DNA from: Bolinopsis microptera
Lineage: Eukaryota; Ctenophora; Tentaculata; Lobata; Bolinopsidae
NCBI RefSeq assembly: GCF_026151205.1
Contig: NC_087081.1
Span: 3,353,246-3,417,245 of the forward strand
Reading direction: 5' to 3'
Length of the DNA stretch: 64,000 nt
Shown in pieces: positions 15,101-27,100 of the stretch. Each line of letters opens with the position of its first letter. The first letter of the stretch is position 1. The notes beneath the pieces are model-generated. The model saw only the letters and a program-made list of their open reading frames with translations. It was not told the origin of the DNA and did no database searches. A program made the position numbers and the translations under genes.

Positions 15101-18100
15101 GACAGCAATGATCCTGATCAGCAGTTTCCAGCAAGTTGGAGTGATCGTATCATCAATAGTAGGAACTGAGCTGTATGTATCCGGAGGATGGGTATTAGTT
15201 GGTGTAGGGGTGTCTGCATTTAACTCACTACCTCTTGTACTTCTACTATTGCTTAAAAACATCCAGTTGAAGGAAGGCTTCCACCAAAAAGTTGAGCTCT
15301 GCGAAAATGAAGATTCCCTCCGTCGGAGCAGTGTTGATTCCCAGACCATTTCACTCTGGCAACGGAAAACCGCATTCTATTTCCCCGATATTCTACTTCA
15401 CCAACTCAATAACAGCATTCATAGAATACATCCTGCCCGTAAGAATTGTGTATTCCAGCACCATACCACTGGCTACAGCGGTACTCTTACTCATTGGCAC
15501 CCTGGGCTTCGTTTCATTCCTCTCCGCTTTATCCCTCAGTTACATTTCAAGTCGAGGTAGTGGGTTTAACATTTTAAACACAATGATGGTCGGGAACTTG
15601 TTGTTCCACAGCGGAGCAGTAGTGGCGTTTGGAGCAACAACTAGTAACTTCAGATTCATGGACTTTACTTTGCAGCTGCTGTTAGGATTGTTTCTCATGG
15701 GCCTGGGTGAAGCATGTCACTTCAATCTCTGCATCCCCAGCAAGTTTGAGTTTTACGACAAGTGGAACCTGGAGAAACGGGCTCTGGGAGAGCACTCTGC
15801 CAAGATTTATAACATCGTGGTGAACGTTTCCTCCATGACTGGAACTGTTATCTCAGCTCTATCGCTGACGGTTCAGAGCGAGCTGCCCACTGTAACTGTG
15901 ATATCCAGTCTGGGAGTGCTTCTGCTGGTGGGTCTTGTGTTGTGTAAGTCCGTAGTCTAGTGTGTTGAGTCGCTGGGACGTGCGTTGATGGACTTAATTT
16001 GTTTTAGATGATGGTGAGATTTAGCGTTTTTGTTTGAACCATGTTATAACTTGTTTTTTGCATTTGAACTGAAAATATCGTACATTTTTGGTTGAATATT
16101 TAGTTTCATGATTTTTATTTTATTCGTCATCCTGACTATAAAATATTACCAGTGGATTCAGTATTCAAATTGGATTAAATTTTCAACATCAACATATTAT
16201 TTTCATTGTACAATGTACATAATATATCAGGTAAATTTTATGAATTACTTATTATAGTAGCTCCATCACCTAATGGGATTTAACATCGCAGCGCAACGAT
16301 TTGAAATTTGGCCACATCGGGCTCAAATTCCCATTATTTTAATAATATAGGAGTGGTCATTATCCATTTCATTCTCACCAAAATATCTCATTGTAAATTT
16401 GATAAATTCTACCTACGTATCATAAATGTTGTACCGTTTAAAATTAGTTTTGATTGTGAACAGCATGGAATCTTTCTCAAATCGCAACTTTTATCGGATT
16501 AAATTTATGTTTAATCATTTTCATTGTATTTAACTAGTATCATTGGTAAATTTGTACGGTTGGTATTAGGTAAATACGCATTATTAACCTGATACTAATT
16601 AAATTTGAGTATTATCATTGTAATTATATAAATCAGTATTAAAACTTCAATCTATTGTCCAAACAATTAACAATAAACCAGCTTTGTTTAAATCCAGTGC
16701 TGTTTCCTACTACTTAAGAGAGTGCCCCGGACCTCTCAACCATCATTCTGTTAATCCCCATTTTCTGAAACTCATCCGATAGTCTGAAAATGGTTCGTCA
16801 AGTAATCCTCCTGTTGACAATAGTTTGTTGTGCTAGTGCATCAATCGACCACAAACAGATAACCGGGCTGAATAAACTCCTGGGGCTCGGAGACAAAGCG
16901 TACGCTACCTGCAACATTGTCCTGTTCACTGAGCTGGTGCAGTACGAAGAAGCGAGCGCTAACTGCAAGAAATTCAACCTTGGTGCCGGATTAGGTGAAG
17001 AAGGAAGGCTGGCTACAGTTGATGACGAGGAAAAGAACCATGATCTGATGGCGCTTCTAGAACAAGCTTACCCGATTGTAGAGCTGAACGAAGACAACAA
17101 ATCACCGTGGACCAGCGAAAAGTGGGTGTGGTCTGGTCTTAGAAAGACAAAGAAAACTGACGTCGTTGGGCTGAAGCGAGGAGACTACGATCCCTTGGAT
17201 TGGGAATGGGCAGACGGATCACATCCACTTGACTTCCAAAGGTGGTTCAACTTTGATAACCCTAAGAAAGCACAGCCAGACCAATATTCTGTGAAATATG
17301 GCAAGAAGTCATCATCAGATAAGAAGTGCAATGAAAAACCCAGATGTTACCAGAACCAGATGAGGATCAACCACGATGGTTTGTGGGACGACACATTCAA
17401 ACAACTGGAACATCCCTACGCCTGTGACTACCAGGGCAAATATGTCCTGTCCAAAGAACAGTTGAAATGGGTAGATGCTAAAGAGGCATGCGAAGAAGCA
17501 GGACTTCATCTTGCTAAAATCCGCAGCAACGAAGAGGTTGAGGAGATGTTGGCAGCCATGGTTCATTTCCTCGGCCCGGTCGAGGAACTAACGGAAGATA
17601 ACGAATGGGTCGACACAAACTGGCTTTGGGTAGGAGGAAGTGATGCAGGAGAAGAGGGTACTTGGGTATGGACGGATGGAGAACTCGTGTTACCTCAAGA
17701 GGGTAGTGATTGGGTATTCCCATGGCATGAGAAGAAGGGAAACGATAATGGGAGCAGAAAATTGCGGAAAAAGGGCGGACAGGATGCTCTTTCATTCTCC
17801 CGATGGGGAGAATTCGATGACTCTCACATTGACAACATGGAGACCATGCGCCCATTTGCTTGCCAGTGTCCAGAGGATGTGGGCTTGCACATCCATTAGT
17901 TAATTAATTATTTAATTAGTTATACTCGTGGATGTTGAAAGATTTAGAACGTTTAACTAAACATGGAAAATTTCGTGAATCCTATTCGATGTATCTATCA
18001 ATCAGAATTTTATTAATAAGGGATCAATTTTAGTATTAATAAAGATGAAACGGTTGAAAACATTATTATTTTTTATATAATATTATATTATACATCATTT

Positions 18101-21100
18101 TAAAAGGGCAGATCTCTGTTTCACTTTGTCTTAAAACTTTCAAAACTTAAAATTTTATCAAAGTAGTAAAGCGAAACGGGAATTCAGTATAGCTAATTAC
18201 TCAATTGATAGTTTTAACTTGCATCCAATTAGAACATTAACGAGAGAATCTACAGTTTAATTACAAGAAACTCAGAGCTTGGACTCTGGCCAAAGAGCCA
18301 AAGCATAAATACTAGTTTAAAAATTTATTTATTGCTTGTTTCAGAGCATTATATTTAGATACCTGCAACTGGAAAATTAGTATATCCTGTAAATTGGGGC
18401 AAGGTTTGACTGTGTATTGTATTTGTCGTCAATTGTGAGATATTTCTAATCAGTTTGTTGGGGTTGCAAACCGAAAAAGAGACGTGTGCAGTGTTTAATT
18501 AAACTTTAATTTCAAACGAAATTTAAAAAATGCAGAGCTTTAGGTATCAAAACGAAAAAAAAACGTTTGTCAAACACCCATTTCATTTACTTTTTTTATT
18601 AAAACCCATTTCATTTACTTTTTAAAAACCCAGTAATTTGCTTTCCAGAATTATTGCAGTAAGCTTGTAGAATACTGCATTTGAAAACATTTGCTTAAAA
18701 TTTGCCACTCATCACTTAAACAGATAAAGATCATAGCTTAAAATGCCACGATCAATATACATCATGTAAAACAAATGTAAAACACTGTACGTACCGATAT
18801 TGAGTTTTGAGAACACTTCAATCTAAGTTTTAATGGTTTAAAGGAGATTAATTTGTCATTTCATGCCCGATAACCCAAGACCTTGTCGTGACATTTGTGA
18901 TATTAATGAAATAATCAAACGAACGAGTTTGACTATTTTCCTAATCGCACAACAAGGGGACCGGTGAATACCTTTATAGTGTTGTTTATCAGTTGCAGAG
19001 AGTGATCAGTGAAAATACCGGCACTGCTACAAACTCAGCTGCAGTTGCACAATACAGTTAAGCCTCTCAATACCGGGCATCTCGGGAAAACGAAAAGTGC
19101 ACGGTATAGAAAAACTCGGTATAGAAGTTTAACATGAACCCAATTTATAGTATCTGAAACCTCTCAAGCGTCTCATTTACCCCATTAGTCCCATTAGGGA
19201 CCTTTTATAACCAAACTTAAAATATTTCATCTACTGCACTAAAGTGGTAAAGCAACTTAAGCAGAGTTGGGTATTATCACATTCGAACAGGACGTGTTCT
19301 CATGAAGTAGACTGGTAGTTAACATTACTAGAATTGTTTAACATTGCTACAATAGCCCCTACTTTCACTACAATAGGCCCTATTCACATCATGACATCTG
19401 TAACAAGAGACCTCTATGGGGTCCATTTTCACTACACGTCCATTGACGTAAAATTCTTTTGTTGTAGGGTATTGCACTGAAGATGTCACACATGTCTACA
19501 TAACTAGTGTATTATACATTGTATTAACCTTCTTTATATTTTTCCAACGGTACGATACAATAATCACGTCTACAACATATCAGTTAAAACAGTAAATATA
19601 TCAATACGTTTACTCAACAAAAAACATGCCACTCACCCATTTCAGTAGTGAGAACAACAGATGCCTCCTTTACCCCCTCTAACTGGAGTAACATTCTTTC
19701 TATACTGTTAGTACAGGAACTACACGTCATACCTGTTATGTGCACCGCCAGCTGGATAAGGAGTGGGGTTAGGTGTTGTTAGGTGTTGTTAGGGTGTTGT
19801 TAGGGTGTTGTTAGGTGTTGTTAGGTGTTGTTAGGTGTTGTTTGCAAGGAAACAGACTTTAAGGTACAATTAACTAGAGAAGCTGTTTCAAGAAAGAAAA
19901 AAAAGGTACAAATTTGAGGAAGAAATAGGGTAATTAGTGGACACTTATGATAGAGAAACACGAAGTAATCGGAAAATAAAGTCCAGCAGGGAGAGGGAGA
20001 GAGAGGAACAGGTAATAACAGGGACAATATGCTTACCTCGCTGAACCCGGAATGTTTTCCGTCCTGAATTATAGTACAGATGAATCCCATACTGTTAATC
20101 TTGTCCTCTATTTCTTTAGAGGTGATATGACCGGGCTGATACTCTATTTCTCCTTTCTCTCCCACCAAGTTAACCTGCATGGGGGGATACAACGGTCATT
20201 AATGTGCATTAATGGGTATAAATGGGCATTAATGTGCATTAATGTATATGTATATTTCAGCAAAATTCTATAATACTGACATTAATGACCAGGTTTTTTT
20301 GCAAATTTTGTAGTAGTTCGTGGTCATTTATGTGCATTAATGGGCATAAATGGGCATAAATGGGCATAAATGGGCATTAATGTGCATTAATGTATATGTA
20401 TATTTTTATAAATTTAACATATATACATAAAATTCTATAATACTGACATTAATGACAAGGTTTTTTTTGCAAATTTTGTAGTAGTTCGTGGTCATTTATG
20501 TGCATTAATGGGCATTAATGGGCATTAATGGGCATAAATGGGCATTAATGTGCATTAATGTATATGTATATTTCAGCAAAATTCTATAATACTGACATTA
20601 ATGACCGTTGTATCCCCCCCCCCCACCTGCATGTAGGGGGTTTGTTACATTACCTAGATTAAACCAGGATTAAGCAGAAAGTATTTCACTTTCCAAATAA
20701 TGGTATTGGAGCTTCTATTCTATACTTCTGGTTCCCTAGCTTGCTTCCATCTTAAGGTCGTGGTAAGTCACAGTCTTCAAACTATTACTATTAGCTAAAT
20801 TATCTCCCAACCACTACGATAATAAGTAGCCAATTAGTAACCAATCAGTAACCAATCAGTAACCAATCAGTAACCAATCAGTAACCAATTAGTAACCAAT
20901 TAACTACTCACCCTAACAGATCTCACTCCCAACATCTTGGTAACATTGGTCTCTATAGCGTTAACACAGGTAGCACATGACATTCCTTGAATAGCTACCA
21001 GGAGTCTGCGGGGTGAGCTATCTAGATCCTGTAGTTCAACTTCTAATGTGGTAGATTTCAACTGAAAATAGTGGTTAGTTAATTGACTGCCAGGGAATTG

Positions 21101-24100
21101 TTTGGTAGTTTATTTTTCGATATTTCGTCGTACCTGCTTGTTTTTTAATTCTGTTCACTTTGGATGGAAGTCGTCTTCAAAATGTTCTGCATTGAAATGA
21201 AACAGGGTATTCATATCCCTCTTGCATCAAAATTAGATAATAAATATAACAGTTGCCGATGTCAAAACAGCCCTCCTAACTTAATTACTGATTATTTAAT
21301 AATTAAGAACTTAAAAAGTACCTTCTTTTCCTTTGGAGGTTTCTTTTGTCGAGATATGGTTTTGTTAACCAGAGCCAACACTTCATCGTAACTAATAACA
21401 TCTGATTCTGCTTCCAACACTATGCACTTTTCGCCTGTAATAAATGTTAAATGATACTTCATTGATAATTAATGATTAAAATCACTTTCAACACATTTTA
21501 TTCTCTATTGCAATCGTCCTTTTTTCGCTTCATTTCATAATCGAAAAGGAAGTAATTTTTTCTTTCGAATTGTTCATTTTTTGGATTCTGGGTATTTTTA
21601 CAAACTAAAACAGATTCAAAACAAACAAATTAGTCCATACTTCCAGACATCTACCCGATAGACGACAATCGTTATTCAATGATCACGCTAACGTTTGTTT
21701 TCATAAATCATAACAAAAAAGCCCGTTGATGAAAATGAACAGACTTTTGATATGAACGATTTGTCATTATCATTATTTCAGTTTTCTTCAATCATTGATA
21801 TTGAATACGATTTTATCATCAGACACATTATCAATGCACTATTGAACGAAAGTGAAAAGCCTGTAAGATTCGATCCAAGGGACTGATTGTTTAGAATTTG
21901 TCATTTTGTCAAGTTTTACTCAGTGTAAACCACTAACCAGCTACAAAATTTGAAGCACGTACATGTAAGTAATATGTAAAGTAAAATGTAAACACTAAAC
22001 AACTTATTATGCTATAAGTATTATTAAGTAAAATAACGCACTTATGCTATAAGTATTATTAAGTAAAATAACGCACTTATGCTATAAGTAATATTAAGTA
22101 AAATAACGCACTTATGCTATAAGTAATAAGTAAAATAACGCATTTATGCTATAAGTATTATTAAGTAAAATAACGCACTTATGCTATAAGTAATATTAAG
22201 TAAAATAACGAACTTATGCTATAAGTAATAAGTAAAATAATGCACTTATGCTATAAGTATTATTAAGTAAAATAACGCACTTATGCTATAAGTATTATTA
22301 AGTAAAATAACGCACTTATCCTACAAGTAATAAGTATAATAACGCACTTTAAATGCTATAAGTAATAAGTAAAATAACGCACTTATGCTATAAGTAATAT
22401 TAAGTAAAATAACGCACTTATGCTATAAGCAATATTAAGTAAAATAACGCACTTATGCTATAAGTAATATTAAGTAAAATAACGCACCTATGCTATAAGT
22501 AATATTAAGTAAAATAACGCACTTATGCTATAAGTAATAAGTAAAATAACGCACTTATGCTATAAGTAATATTAAGTAAAATAACGCACTTATGCTATAA
22601 GCAATATTAAGTAAAATAACGCACTTATGCTATAAGTAATATTAAGTAAAATAACGCACTTATGCTATAAGTAATATTAAGTAAAATAACGCACTTATGC
22701 TATAAGTAATATTAAGTAAAATAACGCACTTATGCTATAAGTAATATTAAGTAAAATAACGCACCTATAGAGATCTGTGTGACCCCCGGGACTGGTGAGA
22801 GTAACTGGTCGTATATCTTCCTGCTCTGTGGAGTGAGCTGCTTTCCTGTGTCTATGTACAGGTTTACTGTATTACCTGATAATGATAACAGTTAATTAAT
22901 TAGTTGGTTAATTAGTTGGTTAATTCGTTGGTTAATTAATAATTACCTGATAATAATAGCTAATTATACAAGAATTTGCTCAGTTTCGACTATAATACTG
23001 AGTGTTACATTCACAACTCAGCCTTTTGTAGTTACATTTTCACTGCTCTGTAATGATTGGAGAAGCATATATCAAGAGGAATCGCGTTGTAATAGTATCG
23101 GTTATATTATCGCCTAGTCTTGCTACAGGTACCCATTTTGAAAATAGCTTTCGAACTTTCGAACATAAACATTTAAAAATTAATGATTTTGTTCACCATT
23201 TTTCATTGTTTTCTCATATTTTCAAACGTTTTTAAGTGAACTATGTACCCCCCCCCCCCCCCTATGTAGTTAAGACATGATATACAGGGTGTTTACAAAA
23301 CATTGGTACGATCTTAAACATCTGTAAATTAATTTATGAAAGAGCAACCAGCTATATTTTGTATCTATTTTCTTTGTAAATCGGTTAAAATCGTGCTAAA
23401 ACCAGTTGGGGTATAGGACACGAGAGCGGATGACACAAGAGTGGAGGATACGAGGGTGTACACGAGGGTGTACACGAGTGACGAGGGTGTACACGAGGGA
23501 GAATCACATGATACTCACCTCAACATGGACAATAGTTCATCATTTGGGACCCCCTTAGTGTCCTACGTGTCACCCGCCTTTGTGTCCGGTTCCCAAAAGG
23601 CTCCTTAACCTATACCTTACCCTTTACCTTGTAAAATATAGTAATCTACATACCGTGCATACCTTTACCTATTACTTACCCTTTACCTTGTAAAATATAG
23701 TAATCTACATACCGTGCATACCTTTACCTATTACTTACCCTTTACCTTGTAAAATATAGTAATCTACATACCGTGCATAGGAGAGTCTGATTTAGGAAAA
23801 GTATTAAAACCAAGGTCACTGATAACTTTGCAGAGGGTAAACACGGTGAAGTCCGGCAGTGCTGTGTACTCGACCACTGCTAACTTGTCTCTCAGGGACA
23901 CCTGGGGTAATTAGCGGTCAATTAGAATAATTATGGGGTCATTAGTAATGAGGGCCGCTGCCAAGTGTCAATTAGTTGTTACTTAATTTATAAGACTAGA
24001 GTGAGAGTCCAGGATATAATATAATGGGCCCAGTTTTGCTATTACATTTGATTGTAATGCAGTAAATTTATGATGTAAGAATGTAATGACATTGATCTAT

Positions 24101-27100
24101 GATGCAATTACTAACTTACTAGCAATAAGGTAATACTAAGGGTATAAAGTCCTGAGTCAAGAGCTGACTTCTCATTTTTGTTCACTCTTGAGTCCAAATC
24201 ACAATGCCAGTAAAGGTACACAAATTAAAATAAATACTCGCTTCTCTGAGAAAAGCAGAAAAGCTAGTATTTATGTTAGAAAAGTTGTCTCTCAAATGCC
24301 AAAATAAAATTGCTAAAATCATCAGCTGCACAGCCAAGCAGCAATATTGCCGTGAATATTGGATATTTATTGGAGTTTTAATATCCCAGCTCGAACATTT
24401 CTCAGCCTAGATGATTATATCAAATATAGGTACTGTAGTTAGTTAGTTACTTTGTGGCACACGATATTTCATATTAAACGCTGTAAGATTGACCTGTCAG
24501 ATGGCTGTCAAATCAAATTACAGTGCAAGACAATATGATATCTGCACGTAAGATTGACCATACATTTTTCTATTGTAGGTGAAATCTGACGCTTCCACTG
24601 ATGTGTTGTGTACAAAAAATACTGCCATTACCAAAATAGAACATGAAGTGCGACAATATATTGCGACACACTAAATTACGATAACATTATATTGCGACAC
24701 ACTAAATTACGATAGCATTATATTGCGACACACTAAATTACGATAACATTATATTGCGACACACTAAATTACGATAACAATATATTGCGACACACTAAAA
24801 TACGATAACATTATATTGCGACACACTAAATTACGATAACATTATATTGCGACACACTAAATTACGATAACATTATATTGCGACATACTAAATTACGATA
24901 ACATTATATTGCGACAAACGGAAAACTAAAAATGATAAACTCAAGTAAACTGAGGTAAATGTAACAGGTAAATGTAACAGGTAAATGTAACAGGTAAATG
25001 TAACAGGTAAATGTAACAGGCAAATGTAACAGGTAAATGTAACAGGTAAATATAACAGGTAAATGTAACAGGTAAATGTACCAGGTAAATGTAACAGGTA
25101 AATGTAACAGGTAAATGTAACAGGTAAATGTAACAGGTAAATGTAACAGGTAGATGTAACAGGTAAATGTAACAGGTAAATGTAACAGGTAACTGTAACA
25201 GGTAAATGTAACAGGTAAATGTAACAGGTAAATGTAACAGGTAAATGTAACAGGTAAATGTAACTCACAACAACAGATCTGACGTTAGAACACTTGACAG
25301 GAAGTGTATCCTGAATAACACTGACACAGCTCTGACACGTCATCCCTTCCACAGTTATACTGCACTTTCTGGTATCCCCCACGGGGGGTGCACCCCCGAA
25401 CCCTAGGGGGTCTGAGGGGCGAGCTGTGAGGTTAGGGGCGCTGAAGGGGGAGATGGGACCCCATTCGCTGGGGGTGGGGGCTGTGGTGGGGGTAGAGCTG
25501 TTTTTCTGTTTGCAACTGAAATGTTTTAAAGGTAAGCGGAGGGTGGGAAAATATGATTAGATCTGTTAACCGTGCAGCGCACATGTGCAAAGATTTAGAG
25601 TTCGTGACTCGGCGATTGCTCGATTAGTCATTTAATTAATTAATTAGTTAATTAGTTATAATTGTGCCAAAAATATTGTTAACACATCAATTTTATCAGT
25701 TGTTATTTAACCACAACATCCTCAATATTCTAGTTAAATTCCTTGTTTCTCAGCTACGTACTACAGCATCACACATGAATACAAATTATTATTACTAGGT
25801 ACCTATATGAATTACATACTAGTACGTACTTAGTACGTACTTAGGTACGCCGCTCACGTCATCTAACATTTAACTAAATTTAAAAACCCTTCAATCTAAC
25901 ATTTAACTGAATTATAAAAATGCTAAACGCGATTCTCTTAAAAGAACATTACCCTTCTCAAACATTTTCGTCAAACTAATTTATCCTAACTTGTACAATT
26001 AACATTCAATAAAATAATATTTGATCTGAAAATCCAAAAATATCATGATAATGAATCCGTTAAGAAAAACCATCGATGGTAAATACGTCAAAAAATCGCC
26101 TGTAAATACGCCGTATTCAAAAATTCTAAGAAATACGTGAAATACGGCAAAATTTGGCGCTTAAATTCTTTGATGGTAAAATTTTTCAAAATACGCGCGT
26201 ATCTCTTTCGAAATACGTGATTACAGATTAGTGATATTTGCGCGTGCGTCGCTGGCCCAGTGGTAATGGTATATTAATATAGCAATACTGACAGTCGTTT
26301 TGGAGACTTCACGGTGCTCGAATGAAAACGCTGCAGCGACTTGCTATTCTTATGCTGAACCAACCAATCAGTCAGTCTGCTGCAGAGCAGAGCTTCTCAG
26401 GTTATAAAGCAGTTATGCCTCCCTCGAGGAATAGACTTTCAACCGAGACCCAGTTCCAGTGCATTTTTATCTATTACAATATTCGCAGACTAAGATCACA
26501 AGTCTCTCTTGCTTGAATTTTGAAACCGGTTACCGGATTAACACGGACTTCCCAGTGGCATAAGTTTAAAAAGTGACTAGGAATCCAGCCTGGAAAGAAA
26601 GAACGGCTATAATAAACTTTTAAAACGGCTATAATAAATTTTTCGGCCGGATGACGATTTCATTTCACCTTGCTAGTTATATTACAGAGGTATTTTTAGT
26701 TATTCATTAGTTATTCATAATTGCCAAAAAGTATGGGAAAAATTATCCTATCCGAGTCACGAACTCGCAATCTGCTGATTTGGAGCTAGCGTATTAACCA
26801 ATTAGGCCACGATTCCATATGCTGTGATGTAATATTTATATATCGATCTTCGCGCGTTACTGCAACTTAATTTGAAATACGTAATTTATCATCGGGAAAT
26901 ACGTATGCGTAGTACCTACGCGTAGTCTCCCCAAAACGCATTTACCATCCTTGAGAAAAACGGCAGAATGGAACAATCCCGACCCACCTTAAGTGGGAAG
27001 CTTAGGTGGGAAGTTTAGGTGGGAAGTTTAGGTTTAAGCTTCCCACTTAAGGTGGGTCGGGATTGTTCCATTCTGCCAGAAAAACATCTTCATGATATCC

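Larger units (their letters stand above)
26071..26953. mobile_element. hAT transposon relic, 883 bp, 8-bp target duplication
   Basis: Ends CATCGATGGTAAATACG and (reverse complement of the right end) CAAGGATGGTAAATGCG form imperfect inverted repeats beginning with CA, as in hAT elements. AGAAAAAC flanks both ends (26063-26070, 26954-26961). Inside is a short remnant of the transposase C-terminus. It is an internally deleted copy between ATP7 exons 9 and 10. Confidence 0.85.

Noticed and set aside
17315-17855. Minus-strand and other-frame ORFs across the lectin gene
   Set aside because: They are shadows of the lectin reading frame and lack any motif.
22005-22765. Regular 35-bp repeats as a possible CRISPR array
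   Set aside because: Units are directly adjacent with no unique spacers, the length varies by deletion within the unit, and the context is an animal intron.
24888-25382. A 164-residue minus-strand frame with a [13 protein letters not shown] repeat
   Set aside because: It is exon 10 of ATP7 read through its donor into a 13-bp minisatellite; the repeated part is intronic.
26744-26816. A working tRNA-Trp gene
   Set aside because: The acceptor stem does not pair and the copy lies inside a transposon relic; a SINE head is more likely.
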